Source: JAFGPL01 sp963781805
Lineage (GTDB): Bacteria > Bacteroidota > Bacteroidia > Bacteroidales > UBA10428
Length of the DNA: 64,000 nt
Assembly: GCA_963781805.1 (NCBI GenBank)
Contig: CAWAHF010000004.1
Span: 5,952,001 to 6,016,000 of the forward strand
Direction: 5' to 3'
Each line of letters opens with the position of its first letter. Within the stretch, counting starts at the first letter, position 1. The notes under the pieces are model-generated. The model was not told the origin of the DNA, ran no database searches, and saw only the letters and a program-made list of their open reading frames with translations. Both the position numbers and the translations under genes were made by a program. This document shows, in pieces, positions 1-7,420 of this stretch.

Positions 1-248
1 GTCAGCGGAATTGTCTGAAGAAGCTTTTCATCAAACAAATAAATTCCCAATCGAGAACTGCTGTCAAGAGAACCTACCAACCTGGTAATTGCCTTTTTTA
101 CCAGAAATCCGGGATCATTCTTCTTCATGCTTCCGGAGTTATCTACCAGCAAATAGATGTCTTTTGCCGGTTTTGTTCCAGAATATACTAAAGGATGCAC
201 GAACAAAACGGATATGAAAATAAAAATAAAAATATTCCGGGTTTTCAT
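1..248 (-). CDS. Secreted VWA-domain protein, partial (C-terminal part outside window)
   Basis: The reverse strand is open from an ATG at 248 to the left edge, giving 82 residues. The first ~23 residues are a signal peptide (MKTRNIFIFIF followed by a hydrophobic stretch), then comes LLVDNSGSM, the DxSxS metal-ion-dependent adhesion site that opens a von Willebrand factor A domain. The protein is therefore exported and probably binds a protein ligand through a divalent metal. It is the last visible gene of the minus-strand operon that runs down from 10790, 30 bp after the TPR membrane protein. VWA proteins often accompany membrane machines as assembly or sensing subunits; that role here is inference. 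Only the N-terminal third of a typical VWA domain is visible, so total length and any transmembrane anchor are unknown. Confidence 0.8.
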   Translation of the reverse strand, partial: MKTRNIFIFIFISVLFVHPLVYSGTKPAKDIYLLVDNSGSMKKNDPGFLVKKAITRLVGSLDSSSRLGIYLFDEKLLQTIPL

Positions 249-278
249 AGATATTGAATTAGGTTTAAAACATCATGG

Positions 279-944
279 TTATTTTTCCTGAACACGCAGA
301 GATTTAAGATCTGTATCCAACGCGTCGAGTTTATGCATTGTACTCACAGAATTGCTATTGATCTTATTCAACTGTCTCCGGATGCTGTTAAATTCAATAT
401 TCAGACTGTCAATCAGTTTGGACTGTAGTGTCAGCAAATCTTTTTTCTCTACCAGTTCTTTGGAATTTAACAAGGTATTCAGTTTATCAACTTCTGCCGA
501 AATAGTCGCGGTTTTCTGATATATTTCAATCAGGTTTTCAGTTACGTTGGTTTTGCGTTTTTCATTGATTAGCAACGTAAGGAAAAGAATCGTAAGCACC
601 AGAAAAACCAAAGCAGCAGCATTCATTAATCCTTTTGTGATAATCCGGGATTTAAGTCTGTTCAACGGCTTTTTCAGTTTATTTATTTTATCTTTCACAG
701 CCATCGCTTCAACATATTCTTCGCTATCCGAAGAAACAAGACCTAAAGTTTTTTCTGCTTCGGAAAAATTACCTGATTGAGCCAGAATTTTTGCTTTTGC
801 CAGAATATACAAGGGTTTAGGATCCATGTCGATTGCCTTGTTCACATTCAGCAACGCTTTCTCAAATGAGGCTTCATTTGCGTAATCCAAAGCCTTCTGA
901 TAGTACATAAGGCTTTGGAAATCATTGGTAAGGGTATTGTTCAT
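279..944 (-). CDS. TPR and coiled-coil single-pass membrane protein
   Basis: Of 221 residues, positions ~10-85 form two or three tetratricopeptide-like helical hairpins (ALDYANEASFEKALLNVNKA, then a second one around GNFSEAEKTL). Positions ~105-126 are a strongly hydrophobic membrane helix (AAALVFLVLTILFLTLLI). The rest is a heptad-rich coiled coil. The expected topology is TPR in the cytoplasm and coiled coil in the periplasm, which would place it as a link between cytoplasmic partners (the Hsp70 next door, 20 bp upstream) and the envelope. There is no signal peptide. I do not recognise a named family. The start at 944 follows the Hsp70 stop closely, consistent with co-transcription. Confidence 0.75.
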   Translation of the reverse strand: MNNTLTNDFQSLMYYQKALDYANEASFEKALLNVNKAIDMDPKPLYILAKAKILAQSGNFSEAEKTLGLVSSDSEEYVEAMAVKDKINKLKKPLNRLKSRIITKGLMNAAALVFLVLTILFLTLLINEKRKTNVTENLIEIYQKTATISAEVDKLNTLLNSKELVEKKDLLTLQSKLIDSLNIEFNSIRRQLNKINSNSVSTMHKLDALDTDLKSLRVQEK

Positions 945-964
945 ATGCGATTTGTTTTAGGTTA

Positions 965-3844
965 TTATCTGATTGGAGGTCCACCCGGCATTTTACCGGA
1001 ATCAATGCTTCCGGGAACTGAAGGATCGATATAATACATATTTGCAAATTCATCAAGCTTGCTGTCTATCAAATCCAGTTTGCCTTCAAGATAGGTGTTT
1101 GCGAATTCAATGGCTTTTTTAAGCAACTCCTTTTTGGCGCCGGAAATATTCGCAATTTCATTGATGATACTATGATCAAACACAATGGCATGCCTGTTGA
1201 AGATTGTGGCTATTTTGTCGTAGTCGGGAATAGGATAGTTTTCTTTGTTTTCGGTCTCATTAAAAATCTTCTGGATGTTATAATCAAACTTGTTGTAGAA
1301 TTTCCCCAGCAGATTGCAATTAATGCTTTTATCATTGATATCCCTGTTCCAATCGTTTATGATTAACTGCACTTTGGCAACCACATCGTATAGAAATTTT
1401 TCAGAGGCTACTTTTTTCAGGGTATTTATATCCTGAACAAATCCATTTTGCTTGGTAAGTGAAAAACAATACAAATAATATAGAAAAAGGGTTCCCATTA
1501 CTTTCTTGTCATACTTATCGAGGTCCTTATTATTAGATTTTGCTTTGTCAACAGAAGATTCTTCTTCGGCAGATTTTAGCTGGTTCTCCAATTGTGAGAT
1601 TTTATTGCCGAGTTCGCCATTTTCATCAGCCAGGAGATCTTTCATTTTCTTAATTCGTTCCTGGGTGTAAACGAAAATGAATTCCTTTTCAAAGCTTTCC
1701 AGTTTCAATTTCACCTCGGTGATTATGGCATTAACTTTGAGCAGCATATCAGACATTGAAAGCTCGTCTCCGCCTGAATTTTTAATCTCGGTTACCGTAT
1801 TTTCAATATTTCTTATGTCGTCGTCTATCTTCAACTGATTAAACTTCACACTCCATTCGGAAATTCCTGTTTCTTCCACATGTTCCTTTATCCGGTTATA
1901 ATTTGATTTCAGATTTTCAAATTCATCAAATACCTTGTTTTTATCATCTTTGCTTCTGGCGACTTCAATAATGGCTTCAAAGCTTTGTCCGGTAAGCGGA
2001 ATAGAGCATGTAGCCAGAATAGTTCGGTCGGCCTTTGCCTTCACAAACACCTCCAGTTCGGTATCCACCGGCAAATCTCTTCTCAACTCTTCATTCTGAA
2101 TTTTCAGGGTTCCGATGTAAATATTATCTACTGGATTTTCGCTTTCACCCTCTGTTAGTTCAATATATAGAATTGCCTGATCCGACCCCGAATCCTTCTT
2201 AATTTCTTCGGTGGTGTAAAAGGTATTCATACCTTCTGCCGGTAAGGGAGCATCTTTAGATATTATTTTTTTACATTTATTTCCTTTAGTTGTAATATTT
2301 AAGGAATAAGGGGCATGATCGACCGGATTCTCTATGGGTATAATAGTAAATTCATCTGATATAACGGAGAATTTTTGTCCATTCTTTCCATTCACTGAAA
2401 CCTTATAGGAATTAATTCTGTTTTTCTTTAATAGTACCTCCACTGCGAATGTTCCATCGGTTGGATCTACCGGAATATCTCCACTTTCCCAGCCTTTATC
2501 AGCTCTTGAAATAGATATGGATTCAACCGACTGATAGTTATTATCCGGAAGGATAATTTGTCCGGTAACCATTTCTGAGTCTGCTAATGATTGATTCACA
2601 CAATTTATTTCCAGTCTGCAGTCTGCCGGTGTTTGCGAGATTATTTCAATAATTTCAGACTTAACCTCTTCAGGCAAATCCCTGGTTGATCCAAATATTG
2701 CAGCGCCAAAGGTTACGGCTGTCATCGGGTTTACACTGGTATCAAAATCAATTTTCAACTGATTTTTAATCTGTTCCCTGAAATAAGGATATTGGGTCGG
2801 TCCCCCAACCAATAATACACGGTCGAGATCTGAAGGATTGATTTTGTTTTCTTTAAACAAGTTGAGACAAATTTCGAGAGATCGTTGGAAGATTGGTCCT
2901 ACTTCCCGGTTGTAATCATCCCTGGTAATTACGATCTCAGCTTTCACCGGAGTATTTTTATTATCTGTGAATTCAGGATTGGGTATGGTAAGCACAACCT
3001 CTTTTTCTTTCGATAAATCAATTTTTAATTGTTCGATTTTATACAGCAGGTAATTGCAAATATTCCTGTATTTTTCCGAGGTTTCGAAGTTTGTCAGGTC
3101 ATATTGTTCATTAAGCTTCTTAACAATATAATGTAGCATTTTCCGGTCGAAATCATGACCACCCAGCGACATATCGCCTGCATGAAATTTAACGTCCATG
3201 TGACCGTCGCGGTAGTTAACCACCGCAGCATCAAACGTACCTCCGCCCAAGTCGTAAACAAGCCATGAACCGTTATCTTTTGCATTCCTGTCCATACCAT
3301 ACGCCAACGATGCTGCGATAGGTTCCATAAGTGTTTCAACCTGCAGAAAGTCGGCATAATAAACACTTTCTTTTTTGGGCTTAACTCTTGAGGTTCCATT
3401 CAGATGGTAGTTGCCCATTGCTGCAATCCGGGTTGCATCCACTGCTTTCAGGTCAAAGCGGGCTGGCACGGTTACAATTACCGTACGTAAATCTTCACCA
3501 AAACTATTATTGTAAATCTGTTGCAACTTTTGAAGTATGATCCCGGATAATTCTTCTGCCAGCAGGGTTGTTTTCAGTGTTTGAATAGGGAAGGGAATAT
3601 CCTTGCCCATTTTACGCTTAAACCATTGATGTCCGTTGGTTTTGGAATCCTGAATTAACTTATTGATGGCTTCTATACCTGTAAATCGGGTACCGTCATC
3701 TCCAAAATATACGCAGGATGGCAACAGCATTTGTCCGCCTGAAATATCGAGGGTTTTAATACCGTCCTTGTCAACAATGGATATCGCCGAATTTGTTGTT
3801 CCCAGGTCGATTCCCGCCTGGTAATTTCTTAAATTTAACTTCAT
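965..3844 (-). CDS. Divergent Hsp70 (DnaK-like) chaperone with long C-terminal extension
   Basis: 959 residues. The N-terminal ~395 residues are an actin-like ATPase of the Hsp70 family: phosphate-1 loop IDLGTTN at 12-18, VTVPARFDLKAVDATR at ~124-139, MEPIAASLAYG at ~173-183, phosphate-2 DLGGGTFD at 198-205, adenosine motif VLLVGGPTQYPYF at ~343-355. An insertion of about 16 residues (~145-165) lies before the MEP motif. After the ATPase there is no recognisable standard substrate-binding domain; residues ~400-625 look like beta-rich repeats, ~640-800 are coiled coil, and the tail is a helical region ending in a Gly/Pro-rich peptide. It is longer than DnaK (~640). A GrpE-like gene sits 3 bp upstream. 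It probably acts as a dedicated ATP-driven clamp for the membrane machine encoded by the operon rather than as a housekeeping chaperone (inference). Confidence 0.9.
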   Translation of the reverse strand: MKLNLRNYQAGIDLGTTNSAISIVDKDGIKTLDISGGQMLLPSCVYFGDDGTRFTGIEAINKLIQDSKTNGHQWFKRKMGKDIPFPIQTLKTTLLAEELSGIILQKLQQIYNNSFGEDLRTVIVTVPARFDLKAVDATRIAAMGNYHLNGTSRVKPKKESVYYADFLQVETLMEPIAASLAYGMDRNAKDNGSWLVYDLGGGTFDAAVVNYRDGHMDVKFHAGDMSLGGHDFDRKMLHYIVKKLNEQYDLTNFETSEKYRNICNYLLYKIEQLKIDLSKEKEVVLTIPNPEFTDNKNTPVKAEIVITRDDYNREVGPIFQRSLEICLNLFKENKINPSDLDRVLLVGGPTQYPYFREQIKNQLKIDFDTSVNPMTAVTFGAAIFGSTRDLPEEVKSEIIEIISQTPADCRLEINCVNQSLADSEMVTGQIILPDNNYQSVESISISRADKGWESGDIPVDPTDGTFAVEVLLKKNRINSYKVSVNGKNGQKFSVISDEFTIIPIENPVDHAPYSLNITTKGNKCKKIISKDAPLPAEGMNTFYTTEEIKKDSGSDQAILYIELTEGESENPVDNIYIGTLKIQNEELRRDLPVDTELEVFVKAKADRTILATCSIPLTGQSFEAIIEVARSKDDKNKVFDEFENLKSNYNRIKEHVEETGISEWSVKFNQLKIDDDIRNIENTVTEIKNSGGDELSMSDMLLKVNAIITEVKLKLESFEKEFIFVYTQERIKKMKDLLADENGELGNKISQLENQLKSAEEESSVDKAKSNNKDLDKYDKKVMGTLFLYYLYCFSLTKQNGFVQDINTLKKVASEKFLYDVVAKVQLIINDWNRDINDKSINCNLLGKFYNKFDYNIQKIFNETENKENYPIPDYDKIATIFNRHAIVFDHSIINEIANISGAKKELLKKAIEFANTYLEGKLDLIDSKLDEFANMYYIDPSVPGSIDSGKMPGGPPIR

Positions 3845-3847
3845 TTC

Positions 3848-4327
3848 TTAATTGTTTTTAGTTACTATTACTTTGCCTATCTTGATCATCTCCCCATTAT
3901 AATAGATGGTGGGTTCGATGGTCTCTGTAATGGTTGGCTTTTCGATATCGGGTGACTTATCGAAGCTCAGCACCTCCACTTTCATGGTATCAAAATATGC
4001 CTCACCTGTATGATTGATTATTTCAATTTCTCTTTTCTTCAACTGTTCATAGATTTTTTTCAGCTTCATGGTCATGGTACGGGAGTATGATTCAAACCGG
4101 GAAGGATCTTTAGCTGCTATTCCAATAGCCGATTCTATTGCAAATACATTCGTTGCAAGACCTATTACTTCTTCTTTTGTCAACTCTCCTGCCTCTATTG
4201 GGGATTCCGGTTTGGTTGTTTCCGATAATTTCTCGATTATACCGACCAGGGCGATCATTAACTCAACATTTTGTGTAGCAGAGGATGTTGGTAATTGAAA
4301 CTCTTTTATATTTGTATATGCTTTCAT
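3848..4327 (-). CDS. Small helical protein, probable GrpE-like nucleotide exchange factor
   Basis: 159 residues. The first ~100 are helical, and the end has the layout of the GrpE beta domain: an EQLKKREIEIINHTGEAYFD stretch resembling the GrpE region before its Gly-x-x-Phe-Asp, then TIYYNGEMIKIGKVIVTKN resembling the GrpE end (GY...RVIRPAKVVV). It lies 3 bp before the Hsp70 start, the classic position for a nucleotide exchange partner. The resemblance is by eye and the long N-terminal coiled coil of GrpE is short here, so the call is tentative. If right, it would release ADP from the divergent Hsp70. It has no signal peptide or membrane helix and should be cytoplasmic. Confidence 0.55.
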   Translation of the reverse strand: MKAYTNIKEFQLPTSSATQNVELMIALVGIIEKLSETTKPESPIEAGELTKEEVIGLATNVFAIESAIGIAAKDPSRFESYSRTMTMKLKKIYEQLKKREIEIINHTGEAYFDTMKVEVLSFDKSPDIEKPTITETIEPTIYYNGEMIKIGKVIVTKNN

Positions 4328-4336
4328 ATCAATGGA

Positions 4337-6667
4337 TTAAAAATATTTAGCAATGGGATGGTTATTGGCTGTTTGCTGTTTCTTCACCAAATCTTTGTTA
4401 CTCAACGTATTATTGATTGACTCAATCTCTTGTATCACTTTTTTAAGTTCGCCGCTAACCTCATTTTTAGCATACTCAATATTTTCAATATCATGCTGAG
4501 ACCTGTAGATATTTATCTCTTCTTTTTCAGCCTCTTCAAGTCTGTGGATTTCAGGTTTAAAAAGCTGTTCAACTTCCAAATCGGTCTCTCTTTCTAAATT
4601 TTTCAGATCTAACTTCAGTTTTTCTATCTCTTTGGTGATTTTTTTCACCCTATCCTCTATTTTTTTCTCTTCTACCTTTATTTTCTTGACAGCTTCCTCG
4701 CTGTTGCCAATAAGTACAAGTCCGATGAATCCTATAATAATTAAACCTAACAATCCGAAGAAGTGGAAGGAAACAATACTGCCTATAAAATAGACAACGG
4801 AAAGAACCAGCAGAATTCCGCCAACATTGCTATTGACACGCTTCTTTTTCTTTAATTTATCAATGTTTTGCTTTTCAGGCATATTGTCAGATTCCGATTG
4901 CTTTTTATTCATCTCAATTTCTATGGGACGAATTTTTGTAAGGAAACTTGTACCTTTTCTTGAATTCTGCTGTTCGACTTTGATTTTAGCGGCAATATCT
5001 TCCATCCTGGCTGAAAACTTTTTCACGATATTGTTTCTTTCAGTAAAAAATGGTTGCAGCTTAAGTTCAAGATCAGCTATGCTTTTTTCAAGCTGAGGTT
5101 TGGTATTCTTCAGTTCGTCAAGGCGCGAAATCAACTCATCCTTACCTACTTTGTTTCTCATTTTTTCTGTAACAACATCGAGATTGATTTTTGAATTGTG
5201 AAAATCAGCTGCCAGTTTCGATCTGGGAATGAACGTATAATTTGTGAACTTTACAATTCCTTTGTGGGTTTCATAAATTTTGTATAACGAAGCATCAGGA
5301 TCTGCATATTCACCGTTGATGAAATAGCAATACTGCAACAGATAATATTTATCGCATATATCGCAGTTAACCAGTTCTTTAAGGTTTGTTTTCTCACTAT
5401 TCAGCGATTGAACCTGATCCTTTGTTAATTTATTGAAAGAAAATCTTTTATTGATATCATTTACGTTTTTAATCAAAACACCCTGGGTTCCAACATCTAT
5501 ATTCAACTCGGTAAGTATTCTCAAACTCAGGATGAGCTGGGTAAAAAATGTTTTATCTTTTAACTCCCTGCTGGCTGATTGTGAGTTGCCAATCTTGAGG
5601 GATTCAATTCCTTCGAGTAAAGGAGAAATAACACGCGCATGTATATTAGGTATGCCGGGAACCTCTGTCAGGAAGGTTGATGTATGTATATTCTTATCAT
5701 GAGCCTCATCCTTTAGCAGCTCGGTTATTTCATGGATTTTATCAATAAATTCCATTCCCACATCATACAGTTTTCTGTATAGCCCTTTATCTGCCCATTG
5801 TTTAAAAGCGACCTCACTGAATTGGATTGTGACCTCTTTTGAAATTTTGTTTTCGCTCAGCTGTTTGGCAAGTTCATATCTTAATTTTTCGGTTCCCAGA
5901 TCTGATTTCAGAATAAGCCCGAGAAATTTTGATATGCATTCACTTCTTCGCTTGCTGTCTGCTTTACTGTTGCTTAAATCCTGTTCAATAAGCTTAAGGG
6001 GGACAAAAAGAAGTGTGTTAAAAATAGCTTCTATCAGTTCGTTCAGAAGTTTTTCAACCGAATAATCCCTTAGTTCAAAATTTCCGGCTTTCTTTTCTGT
6101 TTCAATAATATCGGAAATTTCACCCATAAATTTTTCATCATTCAACGTATTATTCCAATATTCCAGGGCTTTTTCCCAAAATTGCACATTCAGCTTGGAT
6201 TTTGGATCTTCGAGCAGGTTAAATGAATCATTGATTGCAAGAAAATGATAAATCACAGCCTTAGAATGATCCGACATGGTCCTGATTTCAATGGCTTCAG
6301 CATCTCGGGGGAGTTTATCATACACATCCTGAAGATGATTCAACCAGAATATTTTCCATACCAGCTTAGCATGAGGCTTATCAAGGCTGGCTTTGATCTT
6401 ATTAAATTCTGCCTGCATCGCCTCGCTGAACAAGATATCCTTATCGGATCCTATGGGCGCTTTTTCAAGTTTTTTAATTTTGGAAAATGCCATAAACCGG
6501 TTAAATCCTGTTTTAAGCTTTGTTCCCAGGCTATTCCAGTCGCCATCCGGTGATATGTTGCAGATACGAAACGGGTTGAGAAGGTAAATCTCAACACCAA
6601 CCGGGAAATTCACAACATTAACTTTTTTACTGGATTTAAGTACTCTTTCAATCAATTCTAATTTCAT
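4337..6667 (-). CDS. Large coiled-coil membrane protein of unknown function
   Basis: 776 residues. The N-terminal ~430 residues are soluble and helical with no motif I recognise. A Cys pair (NCDICDKYY, with another Cys shortly after) near residue 430-445 suggests a small metal site. Residues ~505-590 are charged coiled coil, ~618-655 is a hydrophobic hairpin (two helices: LLVLSVVYFIGSIVSFHFF and LLGLIIIGFIGLVLI), and the remaining ~110 residues are coiled coil again. This suggests two cytoplasmic arms joined by a membrane hairpin. It lies 18 bp after the preceding small gene and 9 bp before the GrpE-like gene, so it is part of the same transcript. It could be the scaffold joining the ion channel and the Hsp70; that is inference. 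Confidence 0.75.
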   Translation of the reverse strand: MKLELIERVLKSSKKVNVVNFPVGVEIYLLNPFRICNISPDGDWNSLGTKLKTGFNRFMAFSKIKKLEKAPIGSDKDILFSEAMQAEFNKIKASLDKPHAKLVWKIFWLNHLQDVYDKLPRDAEAIEIRTMSDHSKAVIYHFLAINDSFNLLEDPKSKLNVQFWEKALEYWNNTLNDEKFMGEISDIIETEKKAGNFELRDYSVEKLLNELIEAIFNTLLFVPLKLIEQDLSNSKADSKRRSECISKFLGLILKSDLGTEKLRYELAKQLSENKISKEVTIQFSEVAFKQWADKGLYRKLYDVGMEFIDKIHEITELLKDEAHDKNIHTSTFLTEVPGIPNIHARVISPLLEGIESLKIGNSQSASRELKDKTFFTQLILSLRILTELNIDVGTQGVLIKNVNDINKRFSFNKLTKDQVQSLNSEKTNLKELVNCDICDKYYLLQYCYFINGEYADPDASLYKIYETHKGIVKFTNYTFIPRSKLAADFHNSKINLDVVTEKMRNKVGKDELISRLDELKNTKPQLEKSIADLELKLQPFFTERNNIVKKFSARMEDIAAKIKVEQQNSRKGTSFLTKIRPIEIEMNKKQSESDNMPEKQNIDKLKKKKRVNSNVGGILLVLSVVYFIGSIVSFHFFGLLGLIIIGFIGLVLIGNSEEAVKKIKVEEKKIEDRVKKITKEIEKLKLDLKNLERETDLEVEQLFKPEIHRLEEAEKEEINIYRSQHDIENIEYAKNEVSGELKKVIQEIESINNTLSNKDLVKKQQTANNHPIAKYF

Positions 6668-6685
6668 TGCGCTAAAATTTTTATA

Positions 6686-7009
6686 TTATTGCTGAAACGA
6701 TTCTTTGTTTATCTTCCAGAAATTCCATGCTTCGTCAGCTCGGTACGTTACGCTTTGAACATGTATTCCCTGTTGTTTTCCAATATCTCTTACCCTGAAA
6801 TATATTTCCTGATCTTTTTGATCCGGCATTAACACATTTATATAGGTAAGATTGGGATCAATACCTGAACATAAACGAATGAACGCATTCTCCGATGCAT
6901 TCAGCTCTGTAACGGTAAGAACTGAACCATCGAGAAGCTCCACCTTGTCATCATTTACAAGGATGGTAACTGATTTCATTCCAATATCGGTGTTTGGTTC
7001 TATTTTCAT
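6686..7009 (-). CDS. Small protein of unknown function (start trimmed)
   Basis: 107 residues from the ATG at 7009 (MKIEPNTDIGMKSV). The reading frame is open further upstream to 7105, but that would overlap the previous gene by 80 bp, so the internal start 16 bp after the upstream stop is preferred. The sequence looks like a compact mostly-beta domain (KSVTILVNDDKVELLDGSVL, then a helix and further strands) with no signal peptide and no membrane helix. The C-terminus is aromatic and basic (AWNFWKINKE). No family recognised. Its place between the CxxC protein and the coiled-coil membrane protein makes it a small soluble component of the operon's complex. Confidence 0.6.
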   Translation of the reverse strand: MKIEPNTDIGMKSVTILVNDDKVELLDGSVLTVTELNASENAFIRLCSGIDPNLTYINVLMPDQKDQEIYFRVRDIGKQQGIHVQSVTYRADEAWNFWKINKESFQQ

Positions 7010-7025
7010 AAGATAAATCGATTTG

Positions 7026-7409
7026 TTATTTCCAGATTTGCCACCACTTTTTAGTTCCTGAGGTTTTATAGTTATCTTCAACTTCTTTAGCCTTTTGAGA
7101 TGCAATTAAAGGATTTGCCGATACTGTGGATGTTGCAACTCCTGTTGGTTTTGGAGCCGATTTGAGGTAATCTTTCAATACACTCATGCACTGGCTGCAA
7201 ATATTCCAGTCGGAAGTATCCTGTGCGACTATTGTTGTTTTCCAGTTATTAAATGCTTGATCATCTGTTATGCCCATCATTGCATAGGCATTTGCTGCCA
7301 GTTTTAATTTGAAGGGATTGAATCCCTTTTGAAATACTGCCGATCTCATTTGTTCCGCACTTATTAATGTTCCCATTCCGGGACTACTGCATACATCACA
7401 TACTGCCAT
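7026..7409 (-). CDS. Small protein with paired CxxC motifs (zinc-ribbon-like)
   Basis: 127 residues. VCDVC at 3-7 and ICSQC at ~70-74 provide four cysteines that fit a zinc site bridging two parts of the protein. Between them is a helical region (FNPFKLKLAANAYAMMG). The last ~45 residues are low complexity and end in KKWWQIWK, an aromatic-basic tail of the kind that can insert at a membrane surface or dock on a partner. There is no signal peptide, so it is cytoplasmic. It is 11 bp downstream of the Ig-repeat stator gene. No named family recognised. Confidence 0.65.
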   Translation of the reverse strand: MAVCDVCSSPGMGTLISAEQMRSAVFQKGFNPFKLKLAANAYAMMGITDDQAFNNWKTTIVAQDTSDWNICSQCMSVLKDYLKSAPKPTGVATSTVSANPLIASQKAKEVEDNYKTSGTKKWWQIWK

Positions 7410-7420
7410 TTTATTACGTT

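Noticed and set aside
7010..7105. Upstream extension of the small gene at 6686-7009
   Set aside because: It would overlap the preceding gene by 80 bp; the internal ATG at 7009 gives normal operon spacing.
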